A stretch of DNA of 64,000 nucleotides from Patella vulgata (Eukaryota > Mollusca > Gastropoda > Patellidae), in contig NC_065884.2 of assembly GCF_932274485.2 (NCBI RefSeq), positions 59,830,546-59,894,545 of the forward strand, read 5' to 3'. The position numbers were made by a program, and so were the translations under genes. Under the pieces are notes generated by a model. The model was not told where the DNA came from, did not search any database, and was given only the letters and a program-made list of their open reading frames with translations. Below, one piece after another: positions 12,165 to 23,494 of the stretch. Each line of letters starts with the position of its first letter. The first letter of the stretch is position 1.

Positions 12165-14759
12165 ATTGGCAGCTCTTCATGAAAAGAGGTTTATTTGGTT
12201 TAAATATGTTCACTCCCTCTTGTATTTCCTCAATCAAACAGTTTTACAAAACAATCAAAATAATTAAGTAGAAAGAGAAATAAATCTAGAGACTAATATA
12301 CTATACCCTAATATTAGTCAAAGTAACTGTCATTGTAGACGAAATACTGTAAACATAATTTTATTTAGGTTAATTTTATAATTTAATGGTGCAGGGGAGA
12401 CAACTTCAAATAAAGCTTGTCTTTATTTTTTTTTTTTTTTAAGACAATATAATGCACAGCGGCCTCAAACATTATTTAGAGATACACCCATACTTCATTA
12501 AATGCAATCTTATCGTATGGTAAATGGAATTTATAATAATAAACGAAAAAGATATGAGGAAAAATAAAAACTTCTGTGGGAAATTGCTAATGACTAGACA
12601 CTGTTCCTTGAAAAGCCTGCTGTCCTGTCCTACAGCACTGTCCTGTGGAAATCACAGCGAATTGTCGGCCAAGGACATGACTGAACCTGGTACCTCCTGG
12701 TTAGTACACCAACGTTGTTACATTGTGCCACCATGGCTTCCTCAGCATTTAAAAACCAACCTCACCAACTTGTAAATATTCTAAAGAGAACACTGTGTGT
12801 GTATTGTGTTCACAAGATTGCAACAGAAGATTTCGACTGGGTTTTCTGTAGGCCCAAATATACAATCACAACACATTTTTAATATTCCATTGAGAAGTTA
12901 ATCCTGTATTATATGTAGCCGTATAAAAAAAATAATTCTAAACAGTCAATGTTGACCACATTAAATCAATCTGGTAAACAAGAACTGACGGTCCATAAAT
13001 ATGCTGCCATCATGTTTTATCATACTTTGATAGACCTACTGTATGTACTATTATACATGTATCCATTTTTCATCATTAAGAAGACATAATTAATAAAATT
13101 TATAACAATAACCTTTATTCCAATATTTAAAATACAATATATAATACAATAAAATGTAGGGTATAAACTTGATAATAAACAAAACAATAAATTATAGAAA
13201 TTGAGAATGGTGTAAATTGACCGGGAATATATATTTTAAGTTTTTCAATGCGTATTGGTTATATTGACCTGATTACAATGATTTATTTACCTGTATCAAA
13301 ACAATACTGTATGCATTAATAGATGAGTTTGGAATACTTCTATCAGCATTCTGAGATTGATGGTTGAGAAATTAATGTTTTGAAAACTTCTGTCAGCATT
13401 CTGAAATACTTATCAACTATCAATGGGTTGTAAATGATGGTTGTTTAATTAATGTGGAAGAGATTCATGTTTTAATATTGTTGCAGGTAATTTTTCATGT
13501 CAGGAATTAATGCTTTCAAATTTCTCACAAGAGAGTTATACAGTTGCAAGAAAATAAAATATGATAACCTCAAATATTATTTCCTAAAATACTTGACAAT
13601 ATCACTTTCATTACAACAGTTTTATAATATATATTGAATTTGATAAACAGTAAAATAATATTTTCAAATTTACAATAATTTTGTATATTAATACAATGAA
13701 TGATGACATCATTTTTCTGGAATCTACAACATTATTATAAAAGAAAGGTCATATTTGCAGGCACCTGACCTGACCATTCCTAAGGATCAAAATCATATAA
13801 CTATTTTGTATGTAACTCTCCTGTGATATATGGCAAGAAAATGTCAGTGAACTGTAATAAAAAAAAAATATTGCTAAAGAAAATTCTTTATACTGATTGA
13901 AAAATGTATTAATTTATTTTGAGCTCTGGGAAAATATGATAGAATTGATTAGAAATTTAGTAGAACAACCATGCATGACTTTTATTTACAGCTCTAGATT
14001 TAAATCAGATTATAGTCGATCAATGTCTAGCCAGGGTTGGCCACAAGATGCCAGCAAGTATTCACACACACATAACGCTTGCATGAAACCAAACTTTCAA
14101 AACATTATAGTGCCAATACATGTATATGGTTATAAAAATGCCATAAGAATTTTCTAACTTTTGAGCTCACTATGCTGATCGAGTAATTTGCTGCACTCTG
14201 GGTGTTACTAAAAATAAAATTTTAGACACTTATATCCAGACTGTTTCAAGTGGACACCCTTTGTCAAATGTGGACAATAAAGAATCAACAGGTGTGAAAA
14301 AATGTTGTTTCTATAGTAATTCTTCTCATCCACCAACTTTTCAACCCCATTTTTTAGCAAAGCAATTCGTCATCCATTTGTTCGTACAAAGTCCTGGCTA
14401 GCAGTATGGTTTATATACACAAATCTTTGATTGTAAAACTGTTATATAATATCTTAAGACTAGATATGAGATGTAACTGTCCATCAATAAAGTCTTGGGC
14501 TAGAAATGAAGTAAACACTAACACTGTTGATAGTTATCCAATACTACTAACGCAACGTTAACTACCACTCGATTTATCTTCTCTTATTAATGAGCCACGT
14601 AACCTCCACAGCTAGGAGTAAAATATAATACTTTGATTAATATATTCCTGTTGTATAAAAATGATAGTAATTTAATGATTCTATCATAGAACCTTCAAGA
14701 CATTAATACCACTTTAACATAAACACTTTTAAAATTAAATGAACACAATTCACTTAAAA
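12165..14759. other. Between AIP stop codon and synergin gamma start: AIP 3' UTR plus synergin promoter region
   Basis: Both genes run leftward, so this stretch should hold the AIP 3' UTR (right part) and the synergin gamma promoter and 5' UTR (left part). Several AATAAA hexamers occur on the minus strand (for example at 13981-13986 and about 13111), but AT-richness makes any one unreliable. A decayed SINE-2 fragment lies at about 12585-12745 (GACTAGACACTGTTCC, then GGCCAAGGACATGACTGAAC). No convincing gene otherwise. Confidence 0.6.
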
Positions 14760-15009
14760 TTAAAACATTCCTTTCAGTTTCAACTTTTCTTCTTGTTCTT
14801 TTACTTTTAATTTTTCATCTAAAGATTTCAATTCTTTTTCAACGGCTTTAGATAAATTGGAGTCAAGTTCTCGTGCGCGATTAAAGTCTTTTCTTGCTTC
14901 CTCTGGATCCCATGCACCTACATGGGCTTTTGCTCTTCTAAACAAGGCTTTTACATTATCTGAAATATGTTTTTTTTAATTTATTTTAAAATAATGAATC
15001 ATAACCATT

Positions 15010-15048
<39 letters not shown>

Positions 15049-18000
15049 GGTTTAACCTCCCTCCACTCACACAAACTAGAATAACCATGGCAGAGAAACA
15101 TCTAAAGTTTAGAAATTATTTTCCAGTAACCCAAATTATTAAAGAGAAATGGGGTTTAATGTCTATTCGACACAAACTAGGTCATTTTGAGACTAACATA
15201 TGGTTCAATTTTATTTCAATAATACGCTTGTGTGTAGGGGTCTTTAGCACTGGGAGGCAACCAGAGGACCTGGAAAACCAATGCAGTTGGATAGGTGACC
15301 CTATTCCTTGTCATGTTCAAGCGGGGGGGGATCGAAACCACGCCACTTCACTCAATGACAGACCTTGTGATTTTACACGTAAAATGACAAGACCACACAA
15401 CCCTCTCTCAGAATATTAGAACAAGTACAAACACACTATATGACATCATCCCATCATATCAAAATCAATCGATGTGCAACTGTTCAAAGACAATTATGTA
15501 AAGTTTCATGTCAGTCATACTCGTATTGGAGCCTCGCAGCAAAAATGAAAAGAATACAACAAAGCATAAGAAACAACTTCCTGGATAAAATATGACACAG
15601 AAATTAACACAAACATATTCATATCCAATTTAATCAATGCTCCTTTGTATTTAATAAGCAACAGATCTTGATTTAAAAGATTCTTGATAGGCAAGAAGCA
15701 AATATGAGACCAATTATAATGCAGAGAAAATCCTTTTTTTTAATATAAAATACTTACCAGGATCGCGTTTTAATACTGATGTTGTATGCTCTATAACTGG
15801 GTAATATTCTCCCTTTAGTAACTGACATTGTGAATAATTTAATAAATAAGGTATTTTCATATCCTCTAGTTTCTCCCACTCTATGTCACCAGGCTTCTCT
15901 CTGTTAATACATAAAATAAAGTTCTTATTATCTGTAAGTTTAATTCTAAAGTTTAAGTATGAAACTTTTTTTCTAATTAATAAATTTGGTGATATTTGAG
16001 AGAAAAAGCTAAGGCCAATTTAGAAATTTGTTAAGACGCTGAAATGTGGACCAAAGTTTTTTGCCAGGATAGCAAAAGAATTCCTACTGTTTAAGGATCA
16101 TTAACATAACCTTTTTCATCCTTTCCCAGTGCTTAACAAAAATGAAGACTCGTCTCAATTTGTCATTGATTTGAAACCATTAAATTGTGGTCATGAATCC
16201 TATGCCCTTACTTCTCTAATAACATATACAGTACTTGAAATCAGTGCGGGAGAACGGAAGTTAATTTCAGTAGATTCTGTATTATACCATAAAAGCAACT
16301 ACACCAAACCTTTTTCTGTACTAAATTCAGGAATGTGTTGGTGTTGTTTGGAGAAAACAAAGTCAAGGCCAATACAAAAATTTGTAAGACTCAGATATGC
16401 ATGAATGGTCTCCTCAACACGTGACTTACACATGGTGAATTATTTCTATGGTGTAATGCAGACCAAATTTTGGCCAAGGACAGCATCAGAATTCCCACTG
16501 TTCAGGGATCATTTACATTCCCTTTATTATCAAACTGCCCTTATAACTATGTTGACTATTATCGTTCTGTGCCATGATTCGAAACCATAAAATGGTGGTC
16601 ATGGATCATATGTTCCTTATTTCTCTAATAACATCGATAGTATTTGTAATCATTGTCTGAGAACAACAGATTTAGAATGCAGTCAGGCTTAGTAGATTCT
16701 ATATTAGTAGTTTAATATAATTAATATATCAACATTTATAAAGCGCCTAATCACAATAATTCAAATGTTCTACTGGTTCCAAAGTTATCACTAGTCATGT
16801 CTTTCAATAGGGATTTCGGAACTGAAATGTTTTGAGCTTGAATTTGAAAGTTTTCTTGGATTCTGAAAGTCTTAATTTTAGAGGTAGATGATTTCATAAA
16901 TATGGTGCAGCATACAGGAAAGCTCTATGAAAAGTTGGTATTTTGAGGAGTTTTTGGTCTGAAGATCGAAATGTTCACTTAATAAATTCAACCACACTGA
17001 CTTACTGCAACTATGTATTGTAACAAGTAAAAACATAAAAATTTCGAACTCACTTTAATACTAATTGTTCTAGAATTCCTAGGGCTTTAAAATAAGTTTG
17101 TGCAGCTTCTTCATATTTTTTCTCTTTGTATAATTGATTTCCAGCTTCTTTTAATTTGGGTAACGAACTGAACCTTTCCTCATCCGTCATAATCCATGAT
17201 TCTTTCTCAAAATCTTCAGGCATTTCAACTTTGACTAATTCTGAAATAGATTTGTTATGATTTATTTTAATAGCAAGTTCAAGTGTATTGTATTCCATTA
17301 TAAAAACAATGTACATTTCATTACAGGTCTGAACTCTGACAAGGTGGGTGGATGGCCAAATGGATAACGTGTACACGCTGTATCATAAAGTCTGTCATTG
17401 AGTCAAATGGCATGGTTTCAATTCCCTGGTTGTACATGACAAGGAGTAGGGTCGCCTGTTCATTCTCGGCGATTTTCTCCAGGTCAACATATATATACTG
17501 TATATGTGTGTACTTTCTAAAGAAGACATTAGACCTTACCATACAAATACTCTGTGTAATGAATCCTAAAGCATAATCAATTATAATGAAAATCTAAATG
17601 GAGTAAATACCAAGTGGATTTCCTAAACGGTAAACAATAAAATTGACAATACCCTATAGTGAAGTAGCATCAGGTTTCCATGAAAAAGTAAAAATGAAAA
17701 GAAACAAATTAAATAAATGCAGTGAAATGGCTTTTAAAGTCCCACTCTTCTGCACCAGCAACATCATGCTGTGTACTATGAGGTAAATTTTGTCTGGACA
17801 TGCCCACGGGTACACAGGACATCAGGGATTTTTTTGTCCCATCCAAATAACTAGACACTGTTAATCTGGCACAGATAATGACACCCCTTTATGATTTACA
17901 TACCTAATGTGAATATGAGAGGTTGTGGATCTTTCATCAGTTCATCTAAATCTGGATAACCTGTGCCTTGATCAGCCATCGCCATCATACCACAACAATG

Positions 18001-20010
18001 TTGTTTCTCTTCATGTTTATGATTGTGTTTATCTGGATGATGAATTGCACGTAGGCTCTTTGATACTAATGGGTAGGTCGCTACGTGCTGAAAAATATTT
18101 TTAAACAAAACCCATAAGCACAAAACTTCTATTGGGTTAAGACTTAATTTCACTCGGTATATCAGGAGGTTTTTGCCCAGGGACCATAGAAAAAAAAAAA
18201 TTTGTATTACTCAAATTTTTAACATCAAACGATTGGCATTACTTATTTTTTAGACCAGTCAAGAGCATCTTTGGTATCCCCAGTGATATCATTCTGTTTT
18301 ACTTCACAAAACCCTGGGGTTTTCATGAATCCAAATTATCTACCCTTGATCATAAGGTTGATTCTACGAACCGATCAAAAAACAGTTTACATACCAGTCT
18401 TAACGCCTTTTTTTACATTCACCACACATTCACTTAATTGCAATAAAATTTGAGTTACTTCCCTTTGTCTACTCAATTGGTCAATAAAAAAAAGCACAAA
18501 TGCAGATAATTTGATTATGTATCCCCAGTGAATGGGACCAGGGTTAGTAGAGTAGAACACAACAATATCACTGGGGATACCATTGATAGAGTCGAGGGGG
18601 GATTGGAACTCTACTTAAGTGACATACTTAAACAAAGCTAAAAAAAGATAAGAGTTCTGTACTTGGATTCGTCGTTATTTTATGTATAACATTATAAGAG
18701 AATACATGTCCATGAATTTCATCCTACATGTTAAAGTCTTTTGGATGCTGAAGTGCATATGCCTATTATAAGCCTGCACAGTTTCTGGTTTATAATCATC
18801 ATCTGAGTTGCAGTTTTAAGTCTCAATGCCCTAATAGGCATTGTTTAAATTTAACCATAAATATGAGCTTCAACTTGCTCTTTCGATAGCAATCTGGACT
18901 ATTTAAAAAAGCTTAGAACTTGGTTAGGATGTTCCAAGACAGAAAAAGATGACATCAACAGAAAGCATTAGGAACCTTAGACGATCATAACTAAGATCAA
19001 TCAAATGTTATAACCTTTGGGGATCCATATGCCTTTAAAATGTTGACTTGTAAATATAAATAAATACTAGTAGTTATTAAAAGTTTACTTACAGTTCTTT
19101 CACAAATAAATTCAGATACTTCTTTCTTTATCATTGTTTTTAAACATGTCTCCCAAATTTCTAGTTTAAATTTCTTTCCTAAGATCAACTCCATTGGTTT
19201 ATCATGTTTCCTACTATCATCAATAACTGTTCTGTCTTCATCACACTTTGTTGTTTTATAGTGGAAATAAAGCTAATAAAAAGAAAAAAATCATATTAAA
19301 GAAAAACAGAGGTTTAAAAAATGGAATCTCACCAAAAAAGAACATTTTCAGCACCATATTTGCTCACAGAAAGATGTAATTAAAGTCACTAACATGTATT
19401 TATCTGATTTTCATAACACCCTATCTGCAACTTTGATTGTTTCCACTCAGACACCAAATTAAAGAAGATAACTTTTATGTTTGAAGATCTAATAACCATT
19501 CATTTAATCTTGCATCTCAAGACAAAATGTTAAAAGAATGAATATGTACTAGGGCCATCGAAACTGTATGGGATAGAGGGGGAAGGGAGGCAATAATTTG
19601 CAAATATGTAGGCCTATACGCAGTCTAGGACCTAGCCTAATTCGGGGGGCCTCCTAGGGCTATATACAAAAATAAAATTCAGACTTTTTGAAACGAACAA
19701 AATCATCCCCAATAGAAAAGTCTACTAAAGTACTGGTGCAAATCATTGTTTTTATGATAGTCTGTATGTATAAAAATAGGCCTAGAGCCCCCGTGGCGGA
19801 ATGGTGATTGATATGTCACGATTGTTATTTTGTATAGTTTCAGTGTTTCTTTTTTGTTCTGTCCATTTTGTTTCATTATTCTATTGTTCACTTTTACTGA
19901 ACATTACTAACCTTGCATCCATCTTTATATGGTTGCAATTCGCCCTCTCCTGGATACAAAATCTTCTTATAAATGCCATTTTTCTTCAGATTTTCCAAAA
20001 CATCAGCCAT
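14760..20010 (-). CDS. AIP: AH receptor-interacting protein (AIP/XAP2-type co-chaperone), complete
   Basis: AIP is a cytosolic Hsp90 co-chaperone; in vertebrates it stabilises the aryl hydrocarbon receptor and binds phosphodiesterases. Six exons with consistent phases: 19912-20010, 19093-19272, 17904-18087, 17054-17240, 15758-15900, 14760-14959. They give 330 residues plus TAA, the same length as human AIP. Residues about 1-165 form the FKBP-like domain (MADVLENLKKNGIYKKIL start, DDSRKHDKPMELILGKKFKL, then HVATYPLVSKSLRAI and the QHCCGM segment). Exon 4 begins the TPR region (WIMTDEERF, EAGNQLYKEKKYEEAA). Later TPRs include YLLNYSQCQLLKGEYYPVIE and VKALFRRAKAHVGAWDPEEA, followed by a Lys/Glu-rich C-terminal helix ending KLKGMF. 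I choose the ATG at 20010 because it matches the family's MAD start. Introns carry SINEs, a MITE and a local duplication. The ortholog is clear; binding to a molluscan AHR is inference. Confidence 0.95.
15013..15395 (-). mobile_element. SINE-1 copy or two stacked copies, with long GA tract
   Basis: A (GA)n tract at 15013-15044 is followed by GATGGGGTTTAACC and a short SINE-1 tail fragment to about 15080. A longer SINE-1 copy follows from about 15149 (AAATGGGGTTTAATGTCTAT) to the degraded tRNA-like head near 15395. The repeated GGGGTTTAA tail suggests one copy inserted next to or into another. It lies in AIP intron 5. Confidence 0.72.
16008..16700. repeat. Diverged direct duplication (about 350-420 bp units) in AIP intron 4
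   Basis: Two head-to-tail copies start near 16012 and 16365, both AAGGCCAAT..AAATTTGTAAGAC-like. Shared landmarks are CCTACTGTTTAAGGATCATT versus CCCACTGTTCAGGGATCATT, the phrase GTGGTCATG.ATCATATG.CC, TTCTCTAATAACAT, and AGTAGATTCT.TATTA near 16275 and 16692. The copies differ at many positions. ORFs inside are not conserved between copies, so I do not call a gene. Confidence 0.72.
17345..17490 (+). mobile_element. SINE-1 copy, 3'-truncated
   Basis: The tRNA-like head is well preserved: an A-box-like GGATGGCCAAATGGATAACG, then GTCTGTCATTGAGTCAAATG, a B-box-like TGGTTTCAATTCC and TGTACATGACAAGGAGTAGG. The distal body is missing. It is in AIP intron 3, close to exon 4. Confidence 0.75.
17720..17868 (-). 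mobile_element. SINE-2 fragment
   Basis: It carries the SINE-2 tail (AGTGAAATGGCTTTTAAAGT), the CTCTTCTGCACC segment, the GTGTACTATGAGGTAAATTT segment and GTCCCATCCAAATAACTAGA. The tRNA-like head is absent. It lies in AIP intron 3, just downstream of exon 3 in transcript order. Confidence 0.7.
18274..18577. mobile_element. TA-flanked MITE in AIP intron 2
   Basis: TATCCCCAGTGATAT starts at about 18275 and its inverse ATATCACTGGGGATA ends at about 18579. Each end is preceded or followed by TGG/CCA, so the terminal inverted repeat can be read as TCCCCAGTGATAT with a TA target. A further TATCCCCAGTGA motif sits internally near 18520. No coding capacity. Mariner-like by target size; boundaries are good to a few bases. 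Confidence 0.7.
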
Positions 20011-20627
20011 GATTGTTTACAAGATTGAAGCCTTGTTCATCAAAAAGTTCTGAAAGATTCTACACATGTGTCATGTAGAGCAAGACTACCATAGTTATCC
20101 CATGATGTATTAGGATTCAGACCACTGAGTTTTGAAATAAAGTAATTAAATTTCCTCACCACTTCAAATTCTGTGAGCACAACTACCACCTATACCCAGG
20201 GTCTTCGACCCCCCCTGTCCACCCCACCCCCCTAGATACCGGTACGGGCCTGTCTATACCATGTGTGAAACTCCTTACTCTACTGTATGTATGTTTTTTT
20301 TTTTGGGGGGGGGGGGGGGGGGGTTACCATTCGTATGTTTACCTAAGGTCAGACGGGCTTAATCTTGACCTAATTTCCTTTTTTGAAAATAAAATAATAT
20401 ATTACTCTTAATTAAAATACCCAAGTTTCATAAAAATAAATTCAGATATAATAATATCCTATTGTGAATATCAATCTAAACATTTAAGGAGAATAATTAT
20501 ATGTAGGCTAATGGATATTACGTAATGGCTTCTTTATATTTATCAAGTCAAGTAAAACAATTATCTGTGTTAATGGTTACTTGGCACACAAAATAGTATC
20601 GGTCGGAAAATCTTATTTGCTTTCTAA

Positions 20628-20703
20628 TTTTGTTTTTTTGTTTTTTTGTTTTTTTTGTTTTTTTTTGTTGTTGTTGTTAGTGTTGTTGTTGTTGTTGTTG
20701 TTG
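20628..20703. repeat. T-rich tract running into (TTG)n microsatellite
   Basis: Alternating TTTTTTG runs pass into TTGTTGTTG and GTTGTTGTTG repeats. Simple repeat with no other signal. Confidence 0.9.
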
Positions 20704-21022
20704 TGTGGTGTATAGTAAAATTGGATGGAACTAAATGAACTAATGAATTAATCTTTTAATAAACTCTATATCGATATTTGCAGTAATTTTTAATGTCATT
20801 TTAAATGTATTCCTTCCCACAGCATTCCAAAGTCGACCATTTCGATCCCTTAAAGTACGGTCGGGTTTCAGTTTGCTCTATTACATATTCTGTGCCACTG
20901 AAAACACCCAATGGAAGTTTTTGTTTCAGAATTCAATGCTGTCATCGTGGTATTCGAAAAACGCGTACACTATAAATTGCAACTATTTTTACTCTTAGTA
21001 ATATAGTACACAGAAAAACCTC

Positions 21023-21160
21023 TTGTGTTGGATCTCATCACAAGGACTTGTGTTAAAAATATTCCACACAAGCTTGTGTTGTTTTACATTGCAATAACAC
21101 AAATTTGTGTTCTTTTCAATGTCTTAACACAAACTTGTGTAGATTTATAAAATCTTGTGT
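21023..21160. repeat. Cluster of ACACAA/TTGTGT palindromes
   Basis: Four near-perfect 14-15 bp palindromes of form ACACAANNTTGTGT stand at about 21040, 21066, 21097 and 21127: CACAAGGACTTGTG, ACACAAGCTTGTGT, ACACAAATTTGTGT, ACACAAACTTGTGT. Half-sites CTTGTGT flank them near 21023 and 21154. Spacing is 26-31 bp, close to three helical turns. It may be a decayed short-unit satellite or a cluster of binding sites. Confidence 0.75.
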
Positions 21161-22455
21161 GTAGGGTTTTTTTTCCATATAATTAATTACGTCGACATTT
21201 AAGATAACATTTATTATGTTACTTTATCACATTATGGTTTTTATTTATTGAAAAATCTGAATGTAAAACCACTTTTCCTGAATTTGAATTTCGAGTAATT
21301 CACTTGATTTTTTAAAAATATTTCTAACTATCTATAACCTTATAATAATTATTACAAACATTAAGTAGAAATCACCATGTATGTATTGTGCGATACATTT
21401 AATATCTCTTTTTAAACAACGTATTTTATAACAGGATATACTGATGTAAAGAGATCAAAGTTTTAGTCAATTATTATCTAATTATAAACTATTTATTTAA
21501 TTAGACATAATAAAAGATTATTCCGATTCTACTCTTTGTTTATTTTCACATCTTGTCTCAAGACAATATACAGAGTCAGTTTATTACAATGTCTGCATTT
21601 GGAAGTGTCTGGTTGATATCGCCCCAATAAACTTGACACATCAAAGACAATAACAATGGTGTTATATCTACGTTTTAAAAAATTATGCTCTTGCTCCCAC
21701 CCCCCGCCCCACGACTCGGTAAGTTATTTTACTTTTATTCTGCCATCTAAATAACCCTGTACCCATGACTGGTATGTCAAGTAAAAACCAAATCGAGACC
21801 CAATATGTCTATAAGTGTATTTATAATCATCACTTTATATTTTTCAGAGACTTGACCATCCTTGGAGAAGTACATGTATTTAGTAAATATTAATACCAAA
21901 GAAAGAAGACAACTCTAAATTCTGAATAAAACGCCATCAAATTCTTTTATAGATCTTATTGTGGAAACCCAAAAGTTATTTGTCACCATTGACGTTTTAA
22001 TCGATTTTTTTTTGTTTTTAATGTCAAATACCAAACCATCTCTAAATATTGTTTCATTATATAGACTGCAGTGTAATCTTAAACACTAAGGCCCATATTT
22101 TCGAACAGTGTCTAAAATAATCTGTGATTAGGTCCAATCGGTAACTAGCTAATTAGATATTAGTAGTTGACTAAGTTTGGCCTTCTCAAAAGTCAGATTA
22201 GTTAATCTTAGACTAGAATTTCTCTTCGTCAGCGATTAAGATTAAGTTTTAAAATTTGATTGTAAATCAAACATTTAAATCATTGATTTCATATAATCAT
22301 TGATTAAAGAGTTTTTGCTTATCATTAACGAAAGGGAGTAGATTACAAAAACATGACATTGTGTTTGAGAACCGTGTTTCCCAACCTGGAGTTCAAAGGG
22401 ATCATAAGTAGGGTGTAAGCAGGGAGAAAAAGCGGGTCCGTGTAAAAAGACACCC

Positions 22456-22687
22456 AAGTAAATTAGAGTATTAAATGTTGGGTATTGTAGAAATTTTTAG
22501 TATCGGGACAATTATTTTCAGTGGTTTTTATCCGCCACATATCCCAGAAGCGACCTAGTTGAGTTCACAATGTAAATTAGAGTATGACATATTTTTTGTA
22601 TTGTAGAATGTTTTAGTATTGGGAAAGTGAATTTCAGTAGTTGTTATCCGTCACATTTCTCACAAACGACCAAGTTAAGTTCACAAT
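22456..22687. repeat. Direct tandem duplication of about 117 bp
   Basis: Two adjacent copies both run from AAATTAGAGTAT through TATTGTAGAA, TTTTAGTAT.GGGA, TTTCAGT.GTT.TTATCCG and ends at AGTTCACAATG. The first ends near 22572 and the second near 22687. Similarity is perhaps 75-80 % by eye. Confidence 0.8.
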
Positions 22688-22780
22688 GGGGAGGGGAGGA
22701 GGTGTAATTGTCTTCACTACAACAGAAAATTCTCTCGGATTAACATCAATGTTGTATAAACTTGCCATATTTCTATTTAA

Positions 22781-22982
22781 AGGGAACAAAAGTGCTGTAC
22801 TTGATAACGAAAGGTACATTTCAACTGCACGTTATTTTTATAAAATAAAAGTCTGGTTTTATTCAGACATCGTATCACGTATATTGAGTTACAGTTGCTC
22901 GACCCAAAGGTAGATGATTTTATGGGATTTTAACAGAAAATTAAGCAGTTTTATTCTCCAAAATAAAATCGAGATTGTCCCT
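22781..22982. mobile_element. Short TTAA-flanked MITE (about 202 bp)
   Basis: TTAA at 22777-22780 and 22983-22986 borders ends AGGGAACAAAAG on the left and, reverse-complemented, AGGGACAATCTCG on the right. The inverted repeat is short and imperfect. The 90-residue ORF across it is not protein-like. Confidence 0.6.
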
Positions 22983-23494
22983 TTAAATAAGACCCCAGAC
23001 GTAGGCCGGTCACCTGGAAAATGAAAATGTAATTATTATTTTTAATAAAGTTGTTCGCCTCGCCCCGCTTAGCATGTCATTATATAAACATAAATTGTGT
23101 CTACTTCATGTTTCAATGGAATTTAATTGGCCGTTTAGATACCTCTTTTTCAATTTTTATACATACAACTGAGTGCCAATTACATAACATTTCATGAGAT
23201 ATATTAAATATAATATCATTTATTATAAAGAACACCGTATAGAAAACATAAACAGTATATTTGTAATTATCAAGCTTCAAAGACCTAAAATACATCTCTT
23301 TGTTGGAAATAATTGTGTGAACATATGAAACGGCAACAAAAAATATAAAAAAACTATTTTAATACAACAAATGTCATTTCTAGTCGATTTTGCCCTGTGT
23401 TTTGGTTTGGCTGAACCCCACCCATTTTGAAAAATCGTGTATCCACCCTTGTGAACAGGCTCATAGCCATAGTTGGTGGGGGTGGGGCGTCCCG

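Larger units (their letters stand above)
20011..23490. other. Region upstream of AIP: no gene, scattered repeats
   Basis: AIP promoter and 5' UTR must lie at its left edge; I see no TATA box I would defend. Contents: an oligo-T/oligo-G run (20290-20322), a T-rich and TTG tract (20628-20703), a palindrome cluster (21023-21160), a direct duplication (22456-22687) and a TTAA-flanked element (22781-22982). A stretch at 22089-22160 (GGCCCATATTTTCGAACAG) resembles a MITE end, but I found no partner. Confidence 0.6.

Noticed and set aside
16129-16590. ORFs of 91 and 61 residues in AIP intron 4
   Set aside because: They lie in a duplicated non-coding block and are not conserved in frame between the copies.
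19790-19815. tRNA-like CCCCGTGGCGGAATGGT
   Set aside because: Only a head fragment with no B box; probably a SINE remnant.
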